This document shows positions 1-11,598 of a DNA stretch of 64,000 bases, piece by piece; within the stretch, counting starts at the first letter, position 1; each line of letters begins with the position of its first letter. The stretch covers positions 21,069,819-21,133,818 of the forward strand of contig JACBWW010000015.1 of assembly GCA_020086605.1 (NCBI GenBank), written 5' to 3'. Made by a program: the position numbers and the translations under genes. The notes beneath the pieces were generated by a model. The model saw only the letters and a program-made list of their open reading frames with translations. It was not told where the DNA came from and made no database searches. Source of the stretch: Lanius collurio (lineage: Eukaryota; Chordata; Aves; Passeriformes; Laniidae).

Positions 1-15
1 CAAGCATTTAATCCA

Positions 16-119
16 GAGGCTAAAAAAGGCAGTAACCCTAGAGACTGGTGGTGTAAAGGGCTATAAAGATTTCTGAGGTAAAAAGTCATCTTTAACCCTA
101 GGGAATGGACTGTAAAGGC
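16..119. repeat. Degenerate ~60-bp tandem duplication
   Basis: Two similar segments lie about 60 bp apart, at about 17-60 and about 75-119. Both run GAGG, then an A-rich run, then AACCCTAG, a G-rich stretch and TGTAAAGG. They differ by several substitutions and small gaps, so this is an old local duplication. The AACCCTAG core resembles a telomere unit, but it occurs once per copy and is not an array. Confidence 0.5.
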
Positions 120-3100
120 AGAAGGGGATATTATTAAAATCTTTAATTAAGCATTTATTTTACTCCTTTATTTGGCATTGAATCAATTTGTCATTAGTTG
201 TTTTATTATTTAATTAGTGTGCTTAATTACTGTAAATACTATTAGGGCTAAATCCTGCAAGTTGACATTCCTAGGGATGTCAATTAAAATTCACACCATT
301 ACCCAGGTTTAGAAAAATACAGAGTTTCTTTTGAGGTACTGCTTATGACAACCAAAATATTACTGTAAAAATTTTTTTGTTCCTGGAATGACTTGAGTGC
401 AAAGTAACAGAGGTTGTTTGAAGCACAAGGAGCCATTGTGACTACATGAAGTTGGTGGAAATTTTAATTAGACTTCATTGGGGTAATTGCTGTGTCCTTG
501 GAAATGGAACACTCTGAAAAAGAGCACAGAATTTGGCCTTCTTGTTATGGGAGAATATCACAGAAAATTTAATGCAATTCATTACTGAAGTGAGACACTG
601 CACTGGAGCTCACAAGATGGTGGCCTCAAGTGCAATGGGATGTGGGCAGCATTATTTGGAGAATGCAGTAACAATTATTCCAGTCTTGTACTAGATTGAA
701 ATATCAAGGGAATACCTCAACCAAAAATAAAACAAAATTCAATGGTAGAGCAACAGCAACCCTGTCTTTTTTTTTTCTTTTTCATTTTCACATCTACAGA
801 AGAACTGCATGATTGGGAAGGTTCTCAGGTAGAAAAGGGGTAGTTAGTGTTTTGGAATAACATCAAATAAGTGAGTAATTTATTCACTACAAAAAAAAAA
901 ATGTTTTGGGGTTATTAACATGATCATTGACCTGGGAAAAAAAATTATTTAGAGAAAGCTGCCTATATTATTTCCTGAAAGGCAAAATAATTCACTGTGT
1001 TATTTCCAAAAGAGGGAGGTTTAACTTCTGTTTTGACATGATTTTTTATTTTAATTAAAAACTAAAACCCTAGTGAAACAAAACATTTTACTTTCATTCC
1101 CATAATATTTAATGCAAGATTATGTTCCTGTTTTATTTTCTGGCTGAGTGAGGGAAAAAAATAGAGAAAATGCTGTCTTAGATTAATCCAAACCAAAAAT
1201 TTTTCGCAGGTTTTCTTTTGAGCTACTGACCTGAGCAGTTTCCATTCCTCGCAGCTTTCCCCTTCCCTGCTCTCTTAAGGTGCTTGGCAAAGTGCAGGAA
1301 GTGAGAGGAGAGATGATGCACAGACAAGATCCTAACTGTTGAGAGGTCAGAGCTGAAATTTGAGTCCAGGCATAGCTGAAGGGAGGAGAGATAGCAGGGG
1401 GCAGGAGGCAAAGCCAAATAAAGTCAGTGGGAGATTCTCCATTGACTTCAGCGGATGTTGAATCCAAACCAAACCAACAGAGAAGTGTGAAAAATGAACA
1501 ATGGGGCATGAGGAAGGAAAGGACAGAGAGTGATGTGAAGTGGGGGAAAATACCATCTGCTCTACTTGCTGCAGCCCTGGGAAAGCAGGTATAATTTTTT
1601 TTGGCTGTCAGCACAAGCTCAACATCCCCCTCTAACTTTGTGAAGTGTAACACTGAGCACATCAGGGAGATGTAGGATTTTTCAGTGGATGCTAACAGCA
1701 TTCTTGCTCAAGCTGAGGAAGTTGTTCACATATAATACAGTACCATTTCCCCATGCATCTACTATAAAAAATGTAATCTAAAAGCTTCCACCGAGATAAA
1801 TAGATGAAGCAGATGGACAGGGAAATTAAAAGAAATTGGCAAGGTAGAAAAGATAAATGGTCAACTGAGATTTGAAATGAAGAAGAGAGTCAATGAGGCA
1901 GAGAGACACAGTGAAGCTATTCCAGATGGTAGAGGCTGCGGAGAAGGCGGCTCTTAAAACATTTGAGAAATTCAGACTGAGAGAGGTCCGGTGGCAACGA
2001 GAGCATGGAGAGTCAGAAGCCACCTAAACCTGGATGATGTCGGGGCCAGAAAAGAGGTCACAGCCCAAGAGGACTTCAGCGACTCAGCAGAGGCCAAGCT
2101 GCTTCTCTCAGACTTCAACATCTCAGCCTGTACATTGCACCTGCCATTCTCTGCCTACTGTTGAGCTGCTTGCTACATCACCTTTTCCTCATGAATCAAG
2201 GGACAGGATCAGAATCAGAAAAGGTCAGAAACAGCTGTCCAGATGCAAACAACTCTGAAAAATGGGATTGTTTAAAACCCAGTCTCTTCATCCTGATATA
2301 GCTGTGCAATCTCTCCTTGCCTGGATCTGAATTCCTTTTCTTCAGAGTGGCTTTTTCTTCTGGCCAAACAGAAAAATTTGCTGAAGTTGCTGTTTCTTGT
2401 GTCCTGTGTGTTATCTAGACCTGTGTGTTATTGCTGCAAAGAGAAAACTGTACCGAGGGATAACAATTGCTAAGTTACAAAGGGTTTTTTGAATGTGTAT
2501 TGGCTTTAACAACTGCAGGTTAGTTGTCCAAGAGCAGTCCACAGAACCCATTGATGTGAATATTTTAAGACATTATCCCTGCCCTCTATGGAGCAAAGGT
2601 GCTCAGCTTTTGAGGATCTTAAAGCAAGAATTGTCACCCTAAACCTTCCTCAGTGGCCGGCTATATTCTGCAATAAAGTGCAGCACTTGGCTCCAAACCC
2701 TCTTCTTTTCATTAGCTATACTGAAGTAATGTTATAGGAATGAGAGACTGAGGTTTACTTCTAATTTTTGGTACTATTTTTGGGAGCAATCTTAATAAGA
2801 CGAGGGGTTATACTGTCAAAGTCTGTTGCATCAACTGTACAATTTTACAGCTCCATTTTGTGGTAAGATCCACGTAATTGAAACTTCAACATCAATTTAC
2901 TTGATTATAAGTCTGTGTCACTGAGCAAATGGCCATCAAAAGCCTCTCCTCCTACTTCTGATTTCCTGAACTTCAAAATGGAATATTAAGTGCCATTTAG
3001 CCACTGACAGTTGCAATACCCCATTTATCAGCCTATTAGGTACAGCAAGTAACACTAATGGGGGTGAATGTAAAATAACAAAAGACTAGCACCCATGTTG

Positions 3101-6085
3101 CTTTTCCCTGCTGAAAGGGATAATTCAGTAATTACTGAGCATGCCTCATTTAGTACCCAGGCCAGAGGAAGGGAAATGGGTTATTCTCAAGGTTTCAGGT
3201 GGCTAAATTAAACAGCTGCTAATATATTTTTTAGCTTAATTTTATCTTTTTGCATATTCTAATAGGCAGATTTCACAGAAGAAAGATATTTTAATGAAAT
3301 TTACATGGGAATCACTAGATTTCTCATACACACTTAAGTCAGAACAACATACCTAAGACACAACCTGTCATTCTCCACACCTGAAGGTGCTGTGAAGCTT
3401 GTTTTCAGTCAGTTTGATGAATTACTACTTTGTTGAAGTGAATGTTGCAATCCATACCAAAATACAACTCTGAATAAGGGATCTTCCATTTATGATGGCT
3501 TCCAAAGCAGGAAACTGCACTAAATATTATGCACAGCATAATATTTTTAAATTAACAAGCAGATTGTCAGTTAAAGTAAATAATTCTGCTTATTTGAAGT
3601 AGAAGGCCTTTGCTAATTGGTACCATAAATATATCTAAATATTTATATATTGATATTAAATCTGGCCTTATGGGAAGCTGAGTACACTGAGGAGATGGTG
3701 TTGAAATACCTTTACATTTGCTGTTCTACCAAAAAGATTTACACCCCGCACCTCCTGTTAATGAATTGTCCCTCTCTGAGTTTGTATCACAGGTGGCCTT
3801 AGCACAAACTGGATTTATGTTTCTTCAAACTGAACTAAAATAACTGCCCCAGGGCTTCACCTGATATGCTCTCTAAAGGGCACTGTGGGACTGGAGCTTG
3901 AAGCAGTGCGAAGTGAATCCCTTGAAATATGTGCACTGTGGACCTTTCTGGACAAGACTGCTCATACAGGCTGCAGTATTTGCTAAAATAGATATGGTTT
4001 GAGTGTACTAAACCCAAATACTAAATTACAAACATAAAGTGGTGGCAGTACAGCAATCGAAAGCCAGGATAGCAAGGAGATGTACCATTTCCTGGAAAAA
4101 CCTGACTGCAACAAATATGAAGCTTATATGACTAAGTGAAAATTTTGGCTTGGGTTAAAGAAAATAAATAAAAATATTTAAGGAATAAAGGAATTCACTA
4201 GCATAATCAGTATTATCACAGGACAGAAGATGTTAGTCACCAGCCTTTGATGCTTGATAAAATGTCATCAGCACCTGGAGTTTTGAACTACAGCATAGCT
4301 CTCACCTCCAGTTCCCCCAATTAATTATCCAGATTTCTGGAATATCAATTTCCTGCAGAGAGAGTTTACAGTTTCAAATCAACAAGGTGATATTTATTTA
4401 CAAAAACAATTAAGTTCCATCTTTTTTGCTGAAAAAGATAGAAATCAATTACAATAAAAAAAAAAAGCCTGATTGAGGCTCATCCAGCCAGTGCTACAGC
4501 CAAAAAGAAAACTCAGCTGGGCTGTGGATCAGGCCTGAATTTTAAACTTTTGACCTCAACCTTGCTGGATTTTTTTTGAGCAAAAGAAATGTATATCAGA
4601 CTAATTTAATTCCCTTCTGCACAAACAGATGATATATCTATGTTTTTTTGAGATTTTACAATATTCTCATATAAAATTACAATTTTTCACTTTTTGTTTT
4701 TAATTCCACTGCAACAAATGAAAGCAAATAGAGAACTTTTTTCTCTTCCCTGAAATCTTTTTTTCAGAATAATCACACGTAGTATATTTTGCATGTCCCA
4801 TTTTAAAAATTAAAGGGTAATTGAAGGACTATTGTCACAACAAAACAAAACTGTGGCTGTAATATACAACAGTATTCTGCTAATAAACTTTTAACAAGTA
4901 CAGATGTTAATTACAAAGATCAAACATAGAAAAGGAACAAGGGAAAAATTCTCAGGAAGTGCTAAAGAGAGTCCATCATTGGGATTCTGATTTTCCATCA
5001 CAAAAACTTGACTTTAAAAGGAGTAAAGCTACAGGAACATTATTTACAGTAAAAAACATTTTCAGCGAATACTTGCTGTGAGGGTACAATAAGAAAAACA
5101 AATCTCACTACACAGAAGTAGATAAAAGACAAGGAATATTAGACTGACAGACATTGGTAACCCACAGATAGCAGCTAATCCAACGGGATTTTTATAATTT
5201 GGCTTTGGAATTACACAGCCCTCCACAAGAAACATTAGGTCTTTTAAGCTTTGCTCTTTCTCATCCTAGTTTGGTAATTTTTCAATACTTTCTGAGTTTA
5301 GAAGAGTTTACAATTTTACTTAAGTCCCCCATAGGGAATTCCTGAAGTGTAGCCATTAAGGCAGTATCATGATGTGATATGTCATCTGGAAATGTTTAGG
5401 AAATAAGAACTCTGGTGTTCCTAACTCCTGGCTTTCCTCCTTCTACCCTCACCTCCTCTTTCTAGAAAATGCCAAGAACTCCTGAAAATTTTTATTTGCC
5501 CTTGAAACAATGATGATCCAACAAAATAACTGAAGGAAACACTGACATGGATACTGCTCATGGTGTCCAGTGTTCCCAGGAGCTGTGTCCTTCAGGAGTC
5601 GGTCAGGCTGTGAGGGCTGGAGGACAGCTGTGGTGCAAGGACGCACATCTGGGATGCTAGCACTAGAGGGTGGTAGGGAAAGAAGGGAGCTTCTTGAAAT
5701 GAGTGCTTTTCTTTCCCTAGCTCTTCCACTTCATCACCTGAACATCATAATTCTTCTCTCCTTATTTTTCAGGCCCAAGAGGAGAGATAAAACAATTTTT
5801 TAGAGAGACCACACAAGTTAAAGCTGTGTGTTCAAGTAGGTTGCAATGTAGCAAACTAACCATCTACAAAATAAAAATACATGTGTGAATTGAGGGTTCA
5901 GAGAGTAACTCTATATTTTTCCTCCCATGTTAGAGATAAGTCCACATTTATGGTAAGAGTCAATTTTGCCCTGAGTAACGCAAGATGTCTAAAGACTTAG
6001 ATAATGGCAGAATTCTGTATTGGCTATTTGATCTTGAGGATTCATAGTCCAGCTAGAAAATAAACTCAGTATCCTCTTCCCAGTC
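120..6085. other. AT-rich non-coding stretch
   Basis: I see no supported gene here. The open frames are short, or are low-complexity readings of one strand. The part at about 120-330 is unusually dense in TAATTA/ATTA homeodomain-type cores and could be a conserved non-coding element, which cannot be judged without other genomes. A small inverted repeat at 1421-1448 is listed separately. Confidence 0.6.
1421..1448. repeat. Imperfect inverted repeat, 13-14 bp arms
   Basis: The left arm, AAGTCAGTGGGAGA, is almost the reverse complement of the right arm, TCTCCATTGACTT, with nearly no spacer. From memory, similar 'CATTGACTTCAATGG' segments recur in amniote genomes, so this may be a relic of an ancient dispersed repeat. 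I cannot name the family. Confidence 0.45.
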
Positions 6086-6105
6086 ACCATGTTTGCAAAC
6101 ATGGT
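6086..6105. repeat. Perfect 20-bp palindrome with forkhead-like core
   Basis: The 20 bases read identically on both strands and are centred between 6095 and 6096. The core TGTTTGCAAACA holds two head-to-head TGTTTGC forkhead-type motifs. Function is unknown. A dimeric binding site is possible, but a chance palindrome in 64 kb is not excluded. Confidence 0.55.
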
Positions 6106-9100
6106 CAGAGACTTTCATTTATCCTTCATGAAGGAGTTGTTGCACAGCTACACACAGTATATAACCATGCATACAATGTAACTATTGTGTATTCACCTCA
6201 TATACACACTTTTTATTTTCCCATATTTTCCTGAATAAATTAGGCAAGAGTCTCTCACTTTTAGCTTGCAGGCACATATTTTAGCTACTGCAGGCACATT
6301 CTTGGCTCCAAGGTACAGAATCTAGCTAAGCAGAAGACTGCTTCTCACAAGGAATCATAAAGGAAGTGGCACATTAAACAGAGGTTTGTGCATGGAAGTT
6401 TCATCTTTAGAAAGAAAAACTGGCAAGATTTATGAAATGTTTTGTATTCAGTCAGAAAAGGGGTTGATCATTTCTTCTAGATTCAATCCTGACATGTTTA
6501 AATTTAATGATTAACATCTACAGAAATTCAAAGACCATGGCAATCAATCATTCCATATTTTTGCAGGAGAAGCTATTGTAGCTGATGCTACAGTTCAAAT
6601 TAATATAAATCTAGCTTTCCCCCCTTTCATTTCTTTCTTATTTATAGCAAGTTACTACTTGGTTACATCACAGTCAAGCTTTTATGTTGTTTCTCAACAC
6701 TCTGTGGAACAAAGATTTCAGTCCAGATATCAAGAAAGTAAAGTGAATATGGAGTTAATTTTCACCTCTTTTTCTACAGAAATTAGACTTTTATGTTCTC
6801 CACAAAAACAGATATTTAAGAAATATGGCAGTTCACACTTGAACAGCAGTAAGTTCAGTAGATGTTGATTTTAATTAGAATACTTTTAGTGGAAGAAGTT
6901 CCAAGAACAAACAGAAATGAAATAAAATCTAATTTTAATTAAATAAACCCAAACAAATAAAGCTATATTTCTAATTTGAGAATTGTCATTAGTTTGTTTA
7001 TTTGGGGGCTTTATCCCCAGTTCTGAAAAAAAAAGGCCAATACAGTTTATTAAATTTGATATTATCAGGAAGTTATAAAAAGGTCCTAATTTAATGAAAA
7101 TGACTACACAAATACTAATTTATTTGCTCTTCAGGAGCAACTCCCAAGTCCCAGTTTCAAAACACTTAGCAAATATTACACTATAAACCTCACACCAGTA
7201 CTGTTATCACACTGCATACTATTAGATCCTGCAACTGCCAGCAAAAGTGCCTGAGGCAGAGAGATGCAACAACTTAGTGGGACAGGGCTCATCAGTACTT
7301 CTAAAGACTATGAGTATTGAATCTTCATTTGAAAAATTGCACAAAGCCAGTTAAATAAGTGGGTTAAATTTATTTGGTCTCAGATGTCATAAACAGTAAT
7401 CACAGTAAAGAGTCCATCAAGATCTTAGCTGTGAGAGTGCAAGAAAGGGAAGCCTCGCATATCGATGCATGAATACATCTCATTCCAGTTCATTCACAAC
7501 ATAACCCCTTACTCTAGGAATTCAAATCCTGCTCCTCTTCCAGCAGCAGGTACGACAACTGAAATGAATGGGATCATTCATCCACATCAGAAAGAGGGCA
7601 GAATTTGCTTTGCAATAATGAAAGGAATTCTTTTCTTCCAGCCTATCACCACATGCTTCACTTGCAGCAAAGGGACAATTTAACGGTACCAGCTCTTCCC
7701 ACATTCACCGGCAGAAACCCGCTCATCTCAGGGGGACTGCGACTTGAAGGACTGACCTCTATTATCTGAAATGTCAAACTGTCATAAATTTGCCTGCTTG
7801 ATCCCCTCCCTCCATAGCTGTGGCAGCTCCTGACCCAGCAGAGCTCTCGGGCATTTCCACATCATTTCTACAAAACACAGTCCTGAAAAGAGATCAGTGA
7901 GAGATGGGGATGAATGTGTGGAAATGCACACAGTCTGTACGGTCCAGAAGGACTCATTTTCAGAGTAAAAAATTGAAAATAACATTTCGTATTTTGCCTT
8001 TTATCTGTTGAAATAAACATGACACTTTTTTTTTCTGATGTACATTTCTTGGGAATAAAACATTTGATTTCAGTCAAAATACAAAGGAAGTGTCTCCATC
8101 TTTCTCCCTCTCATACCCAGGCTTGTGGGCACACGCTTATGTGCTGTTGTCTGAGAATAGGTAGCAGCAGCAGAAAAGCCTGACAGCTCTGTTTTAGCCA
8201 AACATACTTAGTATTTTTTTTAAGTACCACACACCCAGTTATCTCCAGTTAAGGGACTTAAACCGCTAATGAAGTTTTATGTGGCTCTCCATGAAAATGG
8301 CACCCTAAATTGTAAAAAGCTACAGTGCAACTTAAAATTCTTCAACCACAAAAGGACAAACATTTACAAGAATGCACCTGAACATGAGGAAGTTGATAGA
8401 GTGCAAGTAAATGTTTACTATAGTAAATCAAGGACCACATATGCATTGCCATAAGGAACACCAACCTAGCTTACTCCATTACCTTATCAGAATGGATAGA
8501 ACTGATATCTGTTTTATTGACCCATATCTTTAGAATCTCTGAGGTGGTATTTGGGAGAAATATCCTTTGTCCCATCAGAAATTTCAAATGTTTTCCCCTT
8601 CCCCAACGACTGAGAAGGTCCCCTATGCATAAAGTGTTGCAATATTATTTGTTGTGATTTAGGAATGGTATTCCCCAATTTAGTGTTCCTGTCAAACAAC
8701 TCCAAATCTTGTGCCACCTGCCGAGTCCCACACTCCCTCCTCCTGCACAAAAGGTAAAGATCATGGGTTGAGATGAGAGAAATTTACTGGAAACAGCAAT
8801 GGAATCAGAAAATGAACAGTAGCAGCTGCAGTGTCAATAACAAAGGGCACAAGAGAGGCAAACAATTCACACAAAATTGCTCATCATGGAACTGGAACTA
8901 CCCAGTCAGCCTCTCCTCCACCTTACGTGACTGGAAGGGACCTTTTCCCCCCACCACCCCTTGGCAATGAGGAGTGATGGTACAGAATAACCTCTGTGTC
9001 CTTGCCATGTCCCTTGAGGCTACTGCAAAAATGAACCCTGTCCTTCCTGGAACCAGGACATTATGACATTTCATGTTCCAGTAACAGTAACCAGTACCAG

Positions 9101-10178
9101 CAGACGTATGGGAGACATGCAGTGCAGATGCAGAAAAAAAATGTATAGTCACTGCTTGAAAGATAGAGAGGGAAATACTCCAGAGGGTCAGCCCAAGCCC
9201 AACACACTGCAAACTGGTTATACAAGCCCAAAGGCTTGATCTTGACTTTTAGCAAAGAATAAATTTCGGTCCAAATGAGTGACTCTCATAAAACAGTACT
9301 TCTGCCATTCTACTGCCCTGAGAGTGGTTGTGTTAACTTGGAGAAAGGGGATATTTTGTTAGGAAATGTTTTGCCATGGCTATGATTGTAGTAGCTCAAG
9401 AACAGTGAATCGCAGTGTATAATAACAGTGCTCTGAGAAAGGAAAGAACAGAGATTTAAATAAGTCAGGCTTGCTTAGATTGATCAAGATATGTCTGAGA
9501 ATGAGAAAGGATATATAAAAGCTGCATAACTCTGAATCTAGGCTGAAATTATATCTCTAAAGACAAAATGATACTGAAAAGGCATTGAGTTTATAAGCTT
9601 TCTCTTAAGTCTACAAACTACTGTTAGATGAAGCTTTGAAATCAGATATTGGTTTCAAGGAAAGTTTCAAGAAGGTTGGTTATTTTTCATATTGGTTCTC
9701 TTGAAGTATAATCCATGAGCTGTTAAGAAAAAAAGGCATTTTGCATAACCCACAGGCTTTGCTCCTTTTCGGTTAAAGGAAAAAAGATCAGCTGTTGAAA
9801 GAAAACTCTGTTGAAAGCCCATATAGCTAAGTGCTACATACAACAAAATCCAAAGAGGAAAGCTGGGAAGAAAGGGCACGATTTTTTGTGGTTTTATGTT
9901 CTTCTCTCCCAGTTCTAGAATGAAGACTGTGTAAGTTTCCCAATAACTGGATGGTGTCAGCTTTTGCAATTTTGCTTTTAATTTAGTAGTACTTATTTCC
10001 TAATCTATCCCTGCATCCATGTGCTACAACATTCTCATTAATCATTCTCATAGATTTCCTAGGCAACTGGTTCACTTAGTTTTGGAGTCAAAACAAACTT
10101 TTACCTCTAGTCATTACCCCTTCTTTTCCACAAAGGTGTCTTTCACTGCCTGTTTTAATTTCTGCCACAAGTTAGACC
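6106..10178. other. Non-coding stretch upstream of the LTR element
   Basis: I find no supported gene. Several 60-100 codon frames occur on both strands at about 7465-9970, but none has recognisable domain content. The segment at about 8510-9060 is a little richer in G+C and could hold an old, unrecognised LTR or transposon relic. I could not define ends or target duplications for it. Confidence 0.5.
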
Positions 10179-10184
10179 TAGCAG
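10179..10184. repeat. Left target-site duplication TAGCAG
   Basis: TAGCAG lies directly before the TG of the 5' LTR and is repeated exactly after the CA of the 3' LTR at 12663-12668. A 6-bp duplication is typical of class II (ERVK/betaretrovirus-like) integrases. It shows that the whole 10185-12662 unit went in as one integration. Confidence 0.9.
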
Positions 10185-10480
10185 TGTGGAAGTGCCTTCC
10201 CCTGAAATCCTGGGGGGAGGGACCCTGCAGGGTACAGGTTTGTCCCTGTCCCTGCTCCCATGTCACGTGTGCCCCATACCTGTTCCTGATTGGGTGGTTT
10301 TGGGTGCCTGGGACCAGGGAGGAGAGCAGGTCCCATGACTGGAAATTGGCCTGGGAACTACAGCCATGCGGCTGGAGGAATAAAATAATCCCTGAACATC
10401 TACAAAAATATTGCTTCATCTTTCCTTCCAAGTTCATCGCTGTCTTATACATGTTGTAAATGATTCCCCTCATTACAACA
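10185..10480 (+). repeat. 5' LTR of the Y-box-carrying element
   Basis: This 296-bp LTR begins TGTGGA and ends ACAACA, and aligns along its length with the 3' LTR at 12381-12662. Visible promoter-type motifs are an E-box CACGTG at 10264-10269, which the 3' copy lacks, and an inverted CCAAT box (ATTGG) at 10289-10293. The polyadenylation signal AATAAA is at 10379-10384, with a conserved T/C-rich stretch after it. No clear TATA box was seen. Confidence 0.9.
10379..10384 (+). promoter_or_regulatory. AATAAA polyadenylation signal in 5' LTR
   Basis: AATAAA follows the conserved CCATGCGGCTG block and is retained at the matching place in the 3' LTR (12562-12567). It marks the R region, with U5 after it. 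Confidence 0.7.
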
Positions 10481-10482
10481 AA

Positions 10483-10500
10483 TGGTGGAGAAATGCTGGC
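10483..10500 (+). promoter_or_regulatory. Probable tRNA primer binding site
   Basis: An 18-nt stretch beginning TGGTGGAG lies two bases after the LTR end. Retroviral primer sites begin TGG, complementary to the tRNA 3' CCA, so position and start fit. I could not assign the tRNA. An ATG (10482-10484) overlaps the site and opens a short frame that runs to the splice donor at 10526. Confidence 0.6.
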
Positions 10501-10525
10501 AAATGATCCCTGGAGAAGATAATTC

Positions 10526-10531
10526 GTAAGT
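10526..10531 (+). promoter_or_regulatory. Candidate leader splice donor GTAAGT
   Basis: GTAAGT, a full match to the intron-side donor consensus, lies in the leader between the primer site and the gag ATG, where retroviruses keep their major donor. The frame opened at 10482 stays open to this point and ends in phase 2. AG dinucleotides ending at 11615 and 11627 would join it in frame with the cold-shock reading frame. Confidence 0.45.
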
Positions 10532-10581
10532 AACTCTCGATATTTCTTCTTGGTTTCATTTTGTTGTCCCATCTCTGAACG

Positions 10582-10989
10582 ATGGAGAACTCATGGAAGG
10601 ATTCATGGCTGTCCGAACCACAAAGAGACATTTACCTTAAACATAAAAAGGTTCTTGAACAGCAATGCGTAGATTTTAGCTTAATTCAAGCTCAGAAAGA
10701 ACTAAGACACTTTTTGGTATGGCTGTTTAAAAATTTCGTCAATGTTTCCTGGGATTTGATTCTTATCAAGGACTTTTGGAAGAATGTTTGGACACAGTTA
10801 ATTTCCCAATCAAAAAACGTGCCGATGCAAGACTGTTTCTGTGACTATTACCTGATTTCAGAGACTGTTGAGCAATATCGGCTGTGTTCTGCTATGGTTT
10901 CAGCAGCGACCACGTGGTCGAGCAGCGCAAGATTTGCAGGGTCTACTCCGCCACCCCGGAGACTGTGCGGCCCTGGCCGTGGGCGCTGA
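10582..10989 (+). pseudogene. gag: Gag remnant, matrix (MA) region, truncated
   Basis: This frame starts at the first good ATG after the leader and stays open for 135 codons. The first 95 or so residues look like a betaretrovirus-type matrix domain: a short polar N-terminus, then alternating amphipathic helices with a tyrosine after a charged stretch, a double-leucine/tryptophan block and a second tryptophan-containing helix. From about 10875 the frame runs into CpG-rich DNA and becomes Ser/Arg/Pro-rich until the TGA at 10987-10989. A different frame is open over about 10872-11270, which suggests a frameshift near the junction. There is no capsid major homology region and no CCHC zinc knuckle. 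In a working virus, Gag MA targets the polyprotein to membranes. Here only the start survives. The assignment rests on pattern and position, not alignment. Confidence 0.65.
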
Positions 10990-11598
10990 GTGCATTGCGG
11001 GCGGCAGCGAGGGAGCTCCAGTGCATGGGAGAGCCAGTGAGGCCAGGCATGGCGGGAGCAGAGCCGGCGGGGAGACCGGAGGCGGCGGGAGTGGAGCCAG
11101 GAGCGACGCGGCGGCGCAGGCCCGGTGGTGTTCGCCCTGAGGCAGCGGTGAGGGCGGTGGCGGCTGAGGCGCGTCCTGGCAATGGCCATGCCGTGTGGCG
11201 AGCGATGGTTCAAGCTCCACACCGAGAAAGGCAACGGCGATTGTGGCAGTCGCTATGGCGGCCGTGGTGAGCCACGCCGAGCAGAGCCAGAGGGGCGTGG
11301 GGGCGAGAAGGGAACCGTGCTAGCCCACGGCCACACAGCCAACAGCAGCAGCGGCAGTGCCGGCGGTACAAAGCCGCAAACACGCAAACACCTCTCAGGG
11401 CACGGCCGTGCAGCTGCGCGAACGCCCAGAGAGCGTGGAGCCGTCACACGGAGCTCCAGAGGGGGAGTGAGCATGGCACCAAACGGTGGTGTGGAGGTGG
11501 CCGAAGGCGGAGCAGCCAGCAGGGTCAGCGTGCAGCAGCACAGCCTGACCAGACCCGCACGGCCCTGCACACGATCCCAAAGAGTCCAGACCCCGTGA
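10900..11598 (+). other. CpG-rich, frame-broken linker between gag start and cold-shock frame
   Basis: This stretch is strikingly rich in G+C and CpG compared with the flanking DNA. Plus-strand frames open in turn (about 10872-11267, then 11182-11595) and encode Ala/Arg/Pro/Gly-rich sequence with no recognisable fold. It may combine a proline/alanine-rich Gag spacer with the low-complexity N-terminus of the captured Y-box gene, since Y-box proteins have Ala/Pro/Gly-rich N-termini. The last segment (11182-11595) is in the same frame as the cold-shock domain and is separated from it by one TGA at 11596-11598. The long antisense frames here are composition artefacts. Confidence 0.5.

Noticed and set aside
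34..101. AACCCTAG telomere-like motifs
   Set aside because: Only two copies 60 bp apart, inside a degenerate tandem duplication, with no telomeric array.
1183..1701. 172-codon minus-strand open frame
   Set aside because: Ser/Leu/Cys-rich reading without domain pattern. Overlapping frames are open on the same strand, which fits purine-rich plus-strand composition.
8510..9060. Possible degraded LTR or transposon
   Set aside because: Slightly different composition only. No terminal repeats, target duplication or recognisable internal motif could be defined.
10019..10572. Open frames on both strands through the 5' LTR
   Set aside because: The sequence is LTR, as shown by the matching 3' copy, and the frames are not shared by that copy.
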